Shown here: in pieces, positions 34,356-47,300 of the stretch | Layout: the number at the start of each line of letters is the position of its first letter | Position numbering within the stretch: position 1 is the first letter of the stretch | Assembly (NCBI GenBank): GCA_018806985.1 | Contig: JADANN010000375.1 | Span: 1,178,001-1,242,000, forward strand | DNA from: Angiostrongylus vasorum | Lineage: Eukaryota > Nematoda > Chromadorea > Rhabditida > Metastrongylidae | Length of the DNA: 64,000 bases | Direction: 5' to 3' | Translations under genes and position numbers: made by a program | Notes under the pieces: model-generated | What the model was told of the DNA's origin: nothing | The model's input: only the letters and a program-made list of their open reading frames with translations | The model's database searches: none

Positions 34356-35839
34356 TAGTTTCTGCGTCTGTCGTATTATAGTTCGCCGAAATAATTTTCT
34401 GTAACTCATAAATCATTTTTTGCTCTCTTTTTATTCAAATTCATATTCCGAAGACCAGAGTTCTTGAAAAGTGCTTGACCTTCGAGAGCTGTCGTCGTTG
34501 ATTCTTACAGAAGCTGCGCCATCGTTATAAAATTTTGAGGAATTCGAGACGGTTCTCAATTTTTTTTTCTAAGACTTTAATTTTACACCAATTTAAAAGT
34601 ACCTTAACATTTTAAAGAGACGCTCGTGGTTCTTTAATGTCGAAGAGAATAAGATTGCAGATTTCTGAACATTTTGCTTGCTTTACATAATTTAATGGAC
34701 AAAAGGAAAGGTCAGCGGTTATAGAAAAAGCAGCTTCTACCATTGGCTTATTGTGATCTCAAGCACAATTTCTATAGTTCGCGTTCCTTGTTTACTAGTG
34801 TGACCCAGAGGGAAAACAATGGCATCAAAACTATTCTGTAGAAATTTCTATTAAAAAGAACTCCGATGAAAACGTATTCCTTCAAGAATTCTATTGGCCA
34901 AAATTCCTTGTCATACGCACGCTAAGGCCAATACGAATATGCATCCGGACAATATGAATAGTATGCGACTCAAACCTTTTTGGCTGTTGCTTTTTTCCGG
35001 TTCTTCCGAGATATTTCTCTATTAAATGGTCAATTTTCCTCCTACCAATTTTAATATGAAGCGTGCAGTTTCCACTCCACTTCTACACAACTGTTCACTA
35101 AAACAGTATTGTAGAATTTACAAATTGCATACGCCTCCTTAATAATTGAGTGACTCGAGCTGGAACCAACAAAATTTCTATCGTCCACTCTTCGCTTCAG
35201 TGCATTTCACTGACATCGACTCCAAATAACACTAGTGACACTAGGAACACCATGTATTTACCGTGATGCCCTCCATTATTAATGCTTTTGACGAAAAACC
35301 AGCCTACTGTAGCTGGTTGCCCTCCGCCAACGCCAAGTTCACTCCTAAATATCCTATCTTTATTTGGCTTCTTCTTTAACCATAATGGATCGTGGCTCGC
35401 AACAATTTTTCCTAACTTGAAGCGTTTCTCTCGTAAGCCCCTCGTTAACGTCCAGTACTGACTTGATTATCACCAACAAACACAGTTAAGCGAGTTCCAC
35501 GCGAGTAAGACACATGAAGCCGATGCGACGGAATCTACTGTACTTCCCACATTCTCCTAAGTAACATTGTTTTCGCCGACTGTGCTTTCTTCGTCCAATA
35601 TTAGCTGCTTTATCACATTTTCCTTTATTTCTCTAACTAGTGATGCTGCTTTTAGTTTTGCGCCAAATGAAAGCCTTTCTTATTTTATCCGCTCTAAGAT
35701 GATATGGGTTTGTTACGACTTCCTCACAGGAATGTCCAGGTAGTTCCTAGTACAATTCACCCTAACGGAAAATTAACTCAAAAGACCGACTTCCTATAAA
35801 CCTCGCCATAGATAGATGATATATTTATTTATATGATCT
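34356..35839. other. Stretch without a supported gene
   Basis: No open frame over 60 codons and no named repeat; stops are frequent in all frames. Confidence 0.5.
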
Positions 35840-38330
35840 TATAAACTGATCTTCTTTAGCTGACGCGAGGTTGCTATAGGTCTTCGTTGTCGTTGTCGTT
35901 GTTGTTGGTGTTGTTGGTCGATGGCTCACGTTTCGGCGATTTCGCCTTCCTCAGAGTCTGGACGTATTTTTGTATTAGAATACTTTAATTATTCGGTGGA
36001 AAAGGCTAAAGTATTAATGAAGATCAAAGTTTCAAATAGATGGTGGGTTAGGATGCTACGGTCAAACTGAAAGGCTACTCACCGTGATGTAACGAGTGGG
36101 ACTGGCCCACGCGTTGTTCACGTGGGGTCGCCAGCACGACACATCCCGGGGTCAAAATACCATTTTGAAATAGGGCGCCAGGTCACGTGTGATAGTGAGG
36201 CATTCGTCTTTCCGGTTCATCTTTGGATTTTTGAAATTTATCCAAAAACGCTTCAAGAGTTTTGCGCGTTGATGTTTTCGAGTCCTGCGCTAGGACCCGT
36301 ACAGTCACTTCAAAATCATCGCCGTTGTGCTTTTGTGCCCCTATGCGTACCTAGAGGAGTGTTTTGACGAATTTTAACTTTCCCATCTAGATGTTCTTTA
36401 TGCGGGCACAAAGTGGTCTACCCGTTTCCCCAATATATTCCTCACCGCATGCGTTACATGAGATCAAGTATATTATATCTGAACTCATGCAATCCCCCGT
36501 CTCTCCCATTAGGACAGATCATACAGTTTTCCTGAGCTGCACAAACGATTATAGAGACGGTTGCGAACTAACTGACGGCGTAGGGTATTGGGTGGGATGT
36601 CAATAATCGTTATATAATTTTCAAGACCACTTTTTTCTTAAGCATCTCTTAATGGCGTAACTTATTTCATTTGATATGAAGGGTAGCTTAAAAGGGATCT
36701 TACTTACGTCCGAAACATTATTTTGGGGAACTACCCTACGTTTTTGTCTAACCCGAGTGGCTTCTACGTCGTAGCCATTGGAAATGGCAATTTATCGTGC
36801 CAGGTTTTGCGATTCCTTCCTTTTCCTCTTCTCCTGTGCACATTTTTAGCCGTACGGTACATGTTTTTAATAAGTGCTTTTTTTCACGTGTGAAGGATGA
36901 GAGTAGAGGTAGTGAACTAGTATGTTCTTACTACTTGGCTTACGATACCATTTTGTTATATAGCCACTTTCTGAGAGCTTTATTTGGATGTTTAAGAATG
37001 GAAGCCAGTTTCTCGGCTGGTTTTTCTCGTGTAAATTTTATATACTCTGACTGTCGGTTTAACAATTCAAAGCACTCATCCATCTGTTCTTGTGTGGAAC
37101 AGACGATGAAGCAGTCGTCTATGTATCGACACTAGAGTAATGATCGGTGGTCGAGAACTGGAGCTTCCACCTTAGACATGAAAGCGATGGCAAGGCTTGG
37201 TGCTAAACGCTGTCCCATGGCCAACCCTCTAATTTGCGCAAAATATTTTCCAGACCACCTGAAGATTGAACAACTAAGACACTGTTTTAAGCGAGTCATT
37301 CATTAGTTGCGCAATCGACAAGCCGTACATTTTTATTTTCTTTTCGTGCTCTACTAGCAACTCGAGAAATGGCTTGCATTGCGGAGTCATTCGACACGTT
37401 GGTATAGAGTGAAGTAACATCGAATGACTCCATTACATGCGTGCAGTTTGGTTGCGCGCACCGTAGGTGGTCTAGAAATATTTTGGTGTTAGGTAGATGG
37501 GGTTGGAGTGAATTTTAGCAACTGGGTCAGGATAAGGTTTAGGAACCACGTTATTCTATCCGTTCGCCCGTCTATACGACTGATGATAGTCTAACTTTAA
37601 ATGATGATGGGTTCGTTGATGTAATATCATCAGTTGAAGTAAGCTTATGTGTTTTAATAAGCAAGTAAACGTCAGGGCAAATTGGATGTTCGTTTTTAAG
37701 TCGAGAAATAATTGAAGGCTCTAAACCTGCGGCCTTTGCCGTGTTGACCCATTCTTGATTTAATTTTCGATATTGATTTCTATATTTCCTTTTCAGAGGA
37801 TGCTCGATAGAGAGAAACATCATTGAGATGCTCCTCTGTTATTCTAATATCCAACTGATTGGGAAGAACTACAAATTCTCCACCTTCCTCACTAATAGAA
37901 AGGCTAACAGATTTTGAATTCAAGAGCTCTCTAACCTGGCGCATACCACATTTTTGTTGGTTTGTGAGGTTGGAGCTTATTTTTTCTTTTTTGGTAGTGA
38001 TTAAGTATGCGGAGAATTTCGTCGGAAAATAAACGAAATGTAGAGTCAATATCGCTATTTGGTAGCTCTTGTTTGAAAAAGGTACGGGCAAAAGGTAGTG
38101 GAAGTAGTTCCCCCCTTGGTACTAATTTACCTAACCTTTCTAGCCTAACCCTGCAACGTAGCTGATTTCGAAGTTTATGCAGACAACACGTGATCCTGCG
38201 CAGGATTGGTTTAGAAATGGGTTGACTAGGCGCGAAAGCTCGGACCCAATTCTAACAATGAACGCGGATTTTCCGGAAGCTTTATGCCTCCTCTCACAGT
38301 AAGTCTGGATGTTCCTGGTGCGCATCTATT
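35840..38330 (-). mobile_element. Penelope-like retroelement copy A (RT plus GIY-YIG), decayed
   Basis: Coding on the minus strand. From 5' to 3' it shows an N-terminal region (about 38325-37830), a conserved segment near 37709-37650 (HPICPDVYLLIKTHK), the RT palm segment LAMGQRLAPSLAIAFMSK near 37215-37160, the catalytic YIDD at 37125-37114, ENWLPFLNIQIKLSES-type sequence around 37000, and a GIY-YIG endonuclease segment near 36470-36380 (NACGEEYIGETGRPLCARIK). An in-frame TAG sits at 37134-37132, just before YIDD, and one base is missing after the GIY-YIG core, so it is not functional. The 3' terminal repeat (about 36120-35840) holds a degenerate hammerhead-like motif. PLE assignment rests on the RT and GIY-YIG combination. 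Confidence 0.85.
35922..35962 (-). ncRNA. Degenerate hammerhead-like motif, PLE copy A
   Basis: CTGAGGA, stem II and GAAAC are kept, but the cleavage triplet is GTG, which hammerheads do not cut. Likely inactive. Confidence 0.4.
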
Positions 38331-39998
38331 TCAGGGATTTTACTTGCAACTTGACCAGTGGGGGTCATTTGATTTGACCTTTTTGAGCGGCGTGATAGAT
38401 CTTCAAACTTTTTTCCTTAACTTGCTCACAATATCACACCGAATATTTTCAGTCTTCAATTATTTCTCGACTTAAAAACGAACACCCAATTTGCTCTGTC
38501 CTTTACTTGCTTATTAGAACACATAAGCTTACTTCAACTGATAATATTACATCAACGAACCCATCATTATTTAATGTTAGACCTATCATCAGTTGTATAG
38601 GGCAGGGCCAACGGATAGAATAACGTGGGTACTAAACCTTATCCTGACCCTAGTTCCTAAAATTCATTCCAACCCATCTACCTAACACCAAAATATTTCT
38701 AGACCACCTACGGTGCGCAACCAAACAGCACGCGTGTAATGGGATTATTCGATGTTACTTTATACCAACGTGTCGGATGACTCCGCAATGCAAAGCCATT
38801 TTCGAGTTGCTGGTAGAGCACGAGAAAGAAAATAAAAATGTACCGCTTGTCGATTGCGCAACTAATGACTCTCTTAAAACAGTGTCTTAGTTGTTCAATC
38901 TTCAGGTGGTCTGGAAAATATTTTGCACAAATTAGAGGTTTGGCCATGGGAACAGCGTTTAGCACCAAGTCTTGCCATCGCTTTCATGTCTAAGGTGGAA
39001 GCTCCAGTTTTCGATCACCGATCCTTACTCTACTGTCGATACATATGACGACTGCTTCATCGTCTGTTCCACACAAGAACAGATGGATGAGTGCTTTGAA
39101 TTGTTAAACCGACAGTCAGAGTATATAAAATTTACACGAGAAAAACCAACCGAGAACTGGCTTCCATTCTTAAACATCCAAATAAAGCTCTCAGAAAGTG
39201 GCTGTATAACAAAATGGTATCGTGAGCCAAGTAGTAAGAACATACTAGTTCACTACCTCTGCTTTCATCCTTCACACATGAAAAAAGCACTTATTAAAAA
39301 CATGCACCTAGGGTTAAAAATGTGTGCACAGGAGAAGAGGAAAGGAAGGAATCGTAGAACCTGGCACGAAAAATTGCCATTTCCAATGGCTACGACGTGG
39401 AGGCCACTCGGGTTAGACAAAAAACGTAGGGTAGTTCCCCAAAATAATGTTTCGGACGTAAGTAAGATCCCTTTTTAAGCTACCCTTCATATCAAATGAA
39501 ATAAGTTACGCCATTAAGAGATGCTTAAGAAAAAGTGGTCTTGAAAATTATATAACGATTATTGACATCCCACCCAATACCCTACGCCGTCAGTTAGTTC
39601 GCAACCGTCTCTATGATCGTTTGTGCAGCTCAGGAAAACTGTATGATCTGTCCTAATGAGAGAGACGGGGATTGCATGAGTTCAGGTATAATATACTTGA
39701 TCTCGCGTAATGCATGCGGTGAGTAATATATTGGGGGAAACGGGTAGACCACTTTGTGCCCGCATAAAAGAACATCTAGATAGAAAAGTTAAAATTGTCA
39801 AGACACTCCTCTAGCTACACATAGGGCACAAAAGCACAACGGCGATGATTTTGAAGTGACTGTACGGATCCTAGCGCAGTAGTCGAAAAGCCAACGCGCA
39901 AAACTCTTGAAGCGTTCTAGATAAATTTCAAATATTCAAGCGCCCTATTTCAGAATGATATTTTGACCCTGGGGGTGTGTCGTACTCGCGACCCCAGG

Positions 39999-40098
39999 AT
40001 GCTATGGTCAAACTGAAAGGCTACTCACCGGGAACAACGCGTGGGTCAGTCCCACTCGTAATATCACGGTGAGTAGCCTTTCAGTTTGACCATAGCAT
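39999..40098 (+). repeat. Perfect 32-bp inverted repeat in PLE copy B terminal region
   Basis: Arms 39999-40030 and 40067-40098 are exact reverse complements with a 36-nt loop. Copy A has only one arm (near 36053-36086), so the second arm in B is an extra inverted insertion. Confidence 0.9.
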
Positions 40099-40188
40099 CA
40101 AACCCACCATCTATTTAAAACTTTGATCTTCATTATTACTCCAGTCTTTTTCCACCGAATATTTAAAGTATTCTAATATAGAATACGT

Positions 40189-40226
40189 CCAGGCTTTAAG
40201 GAAGGCGAAATTGCCGAAACGTCAGC
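40189..40226 (+). ncRNA. Degenerate hammerhead-like motif, PLE copy B
   Basis: GAAAC and GTCAGCC are kept, but CTCTGAGGA has become CTTTAAGGA, removing the catalytic core. It complements copy A, which kept the core and lost the cut site. Confidence 0.4.
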
Positions 40227-40704
40227 CATCGACCAACAACACCAACAACAACGACAACGAAGACCTATAGCAACCTCACATCAGCTGAAAGAAGACCAGT
40301 TTATAAGATTATATAAGGAAAATTATCTCCACGCGGTATATCGTAGCTCGGCGCTCACTAGCACCTATCAGGTTGTATAAAGCAGTAACACAAATTGGAG
40401 CCGAAATCATCGTGTACTGGTTCTTTGGTAAGTTATCTCTCTCCTTTTGTCCTGGAATCAGCTTCTTAGTAACCGGGCTTTCACATGGATCTGTTGAAGT
40501 CTTTGACTTATTTCATTCTTTCGTTAGCATTATTTGAAACATTTGCAAAGTTTAAAAAAAATTATTGATTTGCAGGATTGTCTGGCAACGTGATATTACC
40601 GGTACTGTCACTGATCGCATCTGTAACAAATTAACCTCATGTTAACTGAATTTCTAAATTCTGTGGCGAATTAAATTACTTTACCTTTTACGATATCCTA
40701 GACA

Positions 40705-40810
40705 GAGGCGTAGTAGAGATGCCGTGCAGTAATGCACTCATGGTTGATGGTTCGACTCCTTCCATGACCAGCTAATCCTCCTATCCGCTTAGTGAAGGAA
40801 AATTTGTTCC
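40705..40810 (+). mobile_element. SINE-A-like head fragment
   Basis: GAGGCGTAGTAGAG head and GATGGTTCGACTCCTTCC as a good B-box match. It lies just outside PLE copy B. A tRNA gene was considered, but no cloverleaf was found. Confidence 0.35.
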
Positions 40811-43344
40811 AGCCTTGTTTTGTGGTAAAGTTCTTTAGAATCTACAACCAACGGGTGGTGACTTCCTGTGGTGAGGATGTGGGGGTTATTCTAACAGTGC
40901 CATCCTAGACTTTCATGAGGAAAAATTTCATGGGCTACTAGCATTCAATGACATTCACGAAGAAGACGAAGCTCTGAGTTAGCAGAAGAAGCCTCACGCA
41001 AATCCGAAGACCCTCGTATACGAGATGTGTGACATCGATTCGAAGAAAAGAATTGCTGGGACACCATATACTGTGGAAGCTACTAGTATGTGTTTCATCA
41101 GTTAAAGAACTATTATAATCGCTTCTGACGACTAATTCACTGGTGGTGCTTTTTTTTCCTGTTGAGCCAGTCTCTTCTAGAATACGTTGAGTTGAAAAAA
41201 GCAGTTGTTTTCATCAATTTGAAACGAACTCAAGCCTTAACTCTCGGATCTTGCGCACATCAGTCGTGCTTTTTTCTGTGGGTTTAGTATTGGACGTCGT
41301 CTGGTCGTTCGTGCCCAAGAAGTTTTCTTGATCGCAGGATTTAATAAGACTGAATTCAAAGGTGAAACTACAAACTCTGCTATGCTTAGCTATATAAAGT
41401 AATAAAAAGTCCAGTATCGAATTAAATATCGCAGAGACCTATACAATAACATACAAGGGTCAGCCAATATATCAAGCTGCTATTTCGAAACCCGACTTTC
41501 CTTTAACATCCGCACGACCAATCAGCATATATTTTTGCTAACGATAAGCTAACACCAGGTCGATAAAGAAAATGTTCTTCCTTATTTTTTCATTTTTTAT
41601 TTTTCCAGAACGTTCAGGCATAAAAAAACTTTTGACGCTGAAGGGATGAAGAGCTTGATTTGTCGTGGGAGGATAATCAGACCAACGAATCTTTATGTAG
41701 CGCGAGGTTCCCCTCTAACCAATGTCGTATACTTGAGAAAATTTCTCGGATACTCACTAATTCAGAGATTTCGATTACTCGCCCCCGATTTCTATGAATA
41801 CTTCGGCGAATTCGTCAAGCCAGCACGCTTGACATTCCACACTGAAAGGCGAGTCGAACTTGCTGATGTTGCCATTGCCGACCGCCGTTTATATTCTATT
41901 CGATACTGCCGTGATATCAAACAAAAACAGCTATGTATTAATAAAAATGTCAACCACGACCGTTTTGCAGTTTTTATTTTCGATTGTTCTCGATGAAGAT
42001 TCGCTTGAAAACAGTATTCAGTTCTTTTTTGCTCCAGAAGTAAAAGATACTTTCGACTCGTGAAACTCATAGGATTCTATCTGCTAGGCTTAATTGCATA
42101 GCTGGGACATAACAAACCGCAAAATAAAAAGTGCACAGCAAAACAAAACAACTAGAGTTTTAATAAGAAGAACAAGATGTAGCTTTGTCTATTCCATTAT
42201 GATCAAGTCCGATGATTTATACCAATGTTTTTTTGCTTTTTTTCTCGTGCCGAGGTTCAATTTTCGAGCTACGAAACAACTGGATAAACGGCTAGTCGTC
42301 TGGATCGAAACTATCGTGCACATTCAAGAAGCGCTGACGTGAGCAGCTGGCATCCTTGCGTTTAAAAGAATTTTTTCCATTAATCCCTCGGAAACCAAAA
42401 TCCTTGTAACTAAAGGAGCACGTGTAGGGTTTTTCAGCGTAAATCCTTAGAACGACAAACTGAAATCTCATCAATGTTACCAACTTCATAGTTCTTCAAG
42501 AAACCTTGCAAAGAAATTCTCGCAGCTTTCTACACGTGTAAAAACAACGGTCACCACTCCAGCTGGTTATCACCAAAGAACGACTGTTGTTTTTAATGAG
42601 AAGAGTTATGTGTTTAGCAGATTCGCGTGGATTCTATAGATCATATAACGCACTCATTGGTGTGAGATGACGTTCCAAACGGTGTGAGTGATATCTGACT
42701 CATACGAGCAAGGGAAGTCTCATGTCGCATTTCTTGAGGATTAAGCATCTTCATCAATAAGGTAGAAGCAGTTTACACTCATCTCATTGAGCTCACATTT
42801 TTTGCACAAATGGGTTTTTCTTCGATGGAAAAAAACTGCCATGCGCAATTGCGTGAGAAATTCATGCAATTATTATTAAGTACTTTTCTCTTATTGTTTT
42901 CTCCACTTCGAAAATGGAATACATACTTGACAATTTTAGCTCTTCGTGGCCAGAGGCATGAGTGGGGGACTCACCTTTTCAGCTATTGAATACTTCAAGT
43001 ATTCATCGAATATTCGAATGAGTTATCATTCATAAATTATGGCCGTATTGTGCTGTTCTTGTGCTTTTTTTTCTTGAGCAGAGCTAATGGATGTTGAAAA
43101 GTTTATGATCCACAAGTCTTTATTATCATAAACAACCTACGGTGACGTTCAATTTATCGTCTGCTTCAACTTTCTTGTTAGCAAACTTATCGTCCCTAGT
43201 GACAATTTAGAGCAAAACAAGTGCTGTTGACAAGCCGAAAGTACAAAAACTTGTAGTTTTGAGGCCTTTTTTGATGTCATTCTTTCCAGATACTAGAATC
43301 GTACAGATTCTAACGATATAAGAGTTTAAGTCTTCCTCAAGGAG
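40811..43344. other. Stretch without a supported gene
   Basis: R5 repeat at 41445-41900. 42994-43010 is a short perfect palindrome (GAATACTT/AAGTATTC). Nothing else recognised. Confidence 0.5.
41445..41900 (+). repeat. Repeat family R5 copy
   Basis: Two blocks. CCCGACTTTCCTTTAACAT to GCTAACACCAGGTCGATAAAG is shared with 63615-63715 and in part with 31940-31965. GAATTCGTCAAGCCAGCACG to GCCGACCGCC is shared with 57380-57470. It contains a 116-codon open frame (41646-41996), which is therefore probably repeat sequence. Confidence 0.5.
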
Positions 43345-43580
43345 CGGGTAGCCCATCGTCACGAGTACGATTCTGATTCTACTCCGCACTGGCATGCCAA
43401 GCCTGTCATCTCTCCCGGGTGAGGAAATTCGTACCAGATTTGTATGAGAGGGTGGAAGACCTGATATAATACATGGTCAGTCATTTTATAGTCCGAATGT
43501 GCAACCATTTTTGCCCTTGCAATCCTACGAACTGAGTCGAATGCATGGTAACGTCAAACGCTTTATCTTTTTCGTCATTT
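43345..43580 (+). mobile_element. Diverged SINE-A body fragment
   Basis: AAATTCGTACCAGATTTGTATGAGAGG and GAGTCGAATGCATGG-type sequence match the SINE-A body and pre-tail. Confidence 0.45.
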
Positions 43581-43914
43581 ATCTGTTTTCCATACAACTC
43601 ACAAGCAGAGTTCCCCAACTGAGTCGATACTTTTTGGCGCCTTGTTCAGCTATTCAAAATTTGTTTTCCCGCATCGTCAGAAATTTGTACTTTTCAATTA
43701 TTATGTCTACAGCTTCTAAGACAAAGCTGTCAATACGCCAGAGCAGCATTAGTACTATACCTGAGCGAAATCCAATCCAATCAGACTCTTCACATCCATG
43801 ACGTTATTCTCTGAATTCTGCAACTTTTTTCTTGTTTTTCTGGAAATCAATGAAAAATTCCTTAGGTATATGAGATGATTCCGTGGAACTGAGATGAAGC
43901 CATTACCTTCATCT

Positions 43915-44381
43915 CTAACACGAAGGTTTCATAAACTCTTTTCGGTTTATCTCGAATTTCTTTCGGTTTTTTTCTAGAACCTGAGATGATTTGTAAAGTT
44001 TTTTTTCATTTCGATTATTTCTTGGCAGAAGAGCAGTAGACGAACAATGTCTGGCTACTTTTCCCTTCTTCCTTTGAAAGAAACAGAACTTCATGTCACT
44101 AACCGTATCGTTTATGGAATGGCCGTGTTTAGAGAATTTAGAACCACTTGGAGACTTGGAGCTGATCTCTTTTTGTTCTTTGTCAGTTTTTTTTCTGGAA
44201 ATGCGGAGGAGCGATAAGAAGAGGTTAAATCTGCTAAAGAATGACTGAGTGGAATGAGATTGCAAGGAGAAGCGACGCCACTCGATTTGCTTTTATCTGC
44301 TTTACCTTCTCCATAAACGTCACCAACATATTGTGTCGATGTAAGAGACACTAATGAAGAGACTCTATATGTCATCATCAT
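43915..44381 (-). other. Possible Ser/Lys-rich coding segment, two overlapping minus-strand frames
   Basis: One frame (44381-44112) begins with three ATG codons and reads SLTSTQYVGDVYGEGKADKS; the second (44265-43915) can be entered through a CATTTCCAG acceptor near 44193 and is rich in Ser, Lys and Asn. The change of frame across a splice-like site suggests exon sequence, but the low-complexity content makes this weak. Function unknown. Confidence 0.2.
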
Positions 44382-47300
44382 TGCAAATTACATGATAGAT
44401 AATGGATGAAGTGCTCGAATCGTCAGAAATCTTCGTAAATTATGATCTATTAGGAATTAATGTTGTGGGAATGCTTAAATAGGAAACGAGAGCGCTATTC
44501 CTGTTGACTAATAAGAAACCCCTGGACGTCGATACGTGAAGCATTCGACTAATTTCCGACCGAGATCATCAAACTCAACTCTCTAAGTGACTTGAAGTGA
44601 TTCACTTCATAAAACATCTTCATAGCAACAGCGAATCCAACAAGAAAGCTCTTACTAGAAGATAAAACTAAGAAACGAATTCTCTGGAGTTCTCGTTCAC
44701 CATAACAATTTGACGTACTGGCATGTTTGTGCAATGATTAGTGGGGGGCTCTTCGACCTCCCCTTTTAGTGTTATTATCCTTCCACGTAAGTCTGATATT
44801 AATTTGCCAAGCCTGGAGGGATGGAGGGTTTAGTTAGCCATGAGCGGGGATCGAACCAATGGCCATGCGTGGTTGTGAAGTATTTCTGGTAACTGCTCTG
44901 TATTCTTAGAATAATTAGATTTACATGGAAATCTTAGCTCTATAAGACCCACATTCTCAGTCAACGTGAGCAATCTTTCTCTAATTACTGATGATTGCTC
45001 TCGAGAAAAAATTTTTAAATTATGCCTTTCATTAATAATAACTTCAGCAACGGAGCTTTTTCTGCACGGACGAGTCCTCTATTGATTTCCATTCGTTAGA
45101 CTGTCGCAGATTCTTTTGGCAAAGGTTTTGAGTTCTACTTCTGAAAAGAAGATGGTGGAACATGATTTACTAGGTCCCACTAGGCCTTATGCTAAGCGAT
45201 GCAAAGCCCTTTCTATTCACCTTTGTCAGCCATTCACACAGCATTTTTCTTCAATAAGTATTCAAACTGTTTTGCTTTTCATGGGCTTTTTGATTTTTTG
45301 AATAGCTGATTAACTTTTTATCTCGAATAAAAATAAACGCAAGGGATTTTGGACCGAGAAATAGTTCTTTTATGGAATTGCTTATAATAGTTTCACACAG
45401 CAAACCGCTACCGACCAGATGTGCCTTTGGTTCGGGCTATTCTCCCATTTCAACGTACCCTTAAATCATATGAACAGTGGAACATTTTAAAAAAAACGAA
45501 GCGAAAATAAGCCATGAAAAACATCATTATAAAAAAGTACCGTTCCCTCATTTTCGTATAAAAAGGATAAAGTTCTCGGCGTTGATTAATCTCTGAGCGA
45601 TGCGCCATGCATTCGACTTCACTAAGCATCGTTTGGAGGTGATTGGATGTACATCTGGCCTTTACAATGACTCGCAGTGGCCTACCGATGTATCGAGCTA
45701 GTGCTGCTATCCTCCCAGACAAGTCTGATACCAATTTGCCGGCCCCGAAGGGATGGAAGGCTTAGTGGGCCGTTGGCGCGGGATTGATTCCACGTCTGTG
45801 CTTCAACGCCCTTCCGACCACTGCGCCACACGCGCCCTTTTTCGCATAAGGACGATAAAAGATTTTATGCTCATATGTTCCCATTCTGAGTGGCCATAAC
45901 TCTGTCTGAAACTTGTATTCTAGCTGAGTTCCAGCATTTTTTTTCTTGCTGTATTGAAGCACATTGTCCAACTTATAATGATATCCTTAGCTTTCGTTTA
46001 ACTTTTTTTAACCACTGAGTATTTTTTTAAAGAGAGCCATCCCCTGGTCAACCCCTTCCAATGACATGAGTTCCGACATACTCGTATGTACACCGTCACT
46101 TGATCGGAACACGGCGGAAGCCGGCTGCAGTTCTTTTTGAGTCTTTGCTTTTCTCTTGAAACCAGAAACGAAGTCGTTCTCATTATATTCGGATCTTATC
46201 TCGATCGAAAAGCTTCTGACATAGATGGGAAAGATATGTTGATGTAACCAACCATATATTCTCCCCGTCTTCGCTGCTTGTAGATGCCTTTTTTTCTAAG
46301 ATTTTTCCACGACACTGTTTGTTCAATAGCATGCCGGAAGTCAGAAATTTTTCGGATTACTAGATGTCTTGATGGTGATTGCGACAAGGATTGAAGAAAA
46401 AGCACTACTTTTCGTTATGGAAAAGCAACTTAAACCATTTATATGAGGACGGCAGACTATTCCGCTCTTTGTTCGTGAAGTTTGTCGAAATTCCTTCAGT
46501 GGTAATGCAAATGACAAGCAAGTAACCACAGAAGACAGATCACAGAAAACGACTTCGTTTTTGAGTATTTTCGATGATCCTCGTATTGTTGGTGATTCAA
46601 ATAGGGAAGTACCTGTGGGTTTCTTTTCTTCATTTCAATATATAGTGCTAGATTCCTCTCAGGCCGGTTTAGAAAAGATTTCGGAAAGCCTTGACTTCTT
46701 TTTTTTCTCAGCAGCCTACTCAAAGGCTACTTTGCCCGCATAATTGATCAGTTCAAGAACTGAGTGTCACTTTGCTTCATTAATTACTTCAGTCGTCTTG
46801 AACGTTACAGTTCAGTGTCGAGCTTTTAATATTGCTTATTTCTCTCGTCATGTTTTTTTGCGCTGTCTTCTTTCTAATAAGATCTGGCAAATGTGCGACG
46901 AACCCCAACTCTTTCAGGATCACTTGTCACTAAGGAAACGGAGCTGTGTTGTGGGAACCCGATTGTACACGCCTTAGATGCTCACTATTTCATTCAGGTA
47001 TGTTCGTATACAGTAGTTTTCTTTTTCGCTGTTCTAATCTGAAACCCAAAAATCTGCTTCAGAAACTTCAGATTTTCATACCCTGTTTACAACCATTCAA
47101 TTTAGTTCTATAGAATGAATTCTTAATAAGTTACGATTTGTCCAATCATTCACTCCTTTCCTCGTTTTTTCATCACATCAGAAGATTTTCTTCTTTTAAT
47201 ATTTAAAACATTCTAGGTGCGATGCTTTTCTTAGGACGTCTGCCATCAAGCTGTGGCGGACGTTTGCCTTGCCTTCCAGCAAAGTCACCTACACTGAGTT

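Larger units (their letters stand above)
38466..40320 (+). mobile_element. Penelope-like retroelement copy B, 5'-truncated and decayed
   Basis: Same family as copy A but on the plus strand, beginning near the RLKNEHPIC position and running to the same terminal end. RT sequence runs from 38466 to about 39300; one base inserted at the catalytic site (TACATATGACGAC, 39040-39052) breaks the YIDD frame. MDECFELLNRQSEYIKF and ENWLPFLNIQIKLSES are intact downstream (39085-39190). The GIY-YIG segment at 39705-39785 has stop codons. The C-terminal part (HNGDDFEVTVRILAQ, near 39840) is followed by the terminal repeat with a mutated hammerhead core. Confidence 0.85.

Noticed and set aside
35885..35925. 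GTCGTTGTTGTTGG run as an independent microsatellite
   Set aside because: The same run is in PLE copy B (40230-40262), so it is part of the terminal repeat.
41646..41996. 116-codon plus-strand open frame as a gene
   Set aside because: Part of it recurs at 57.4 kb and its surroundings at 63.6 kb, so it is repeat R5.
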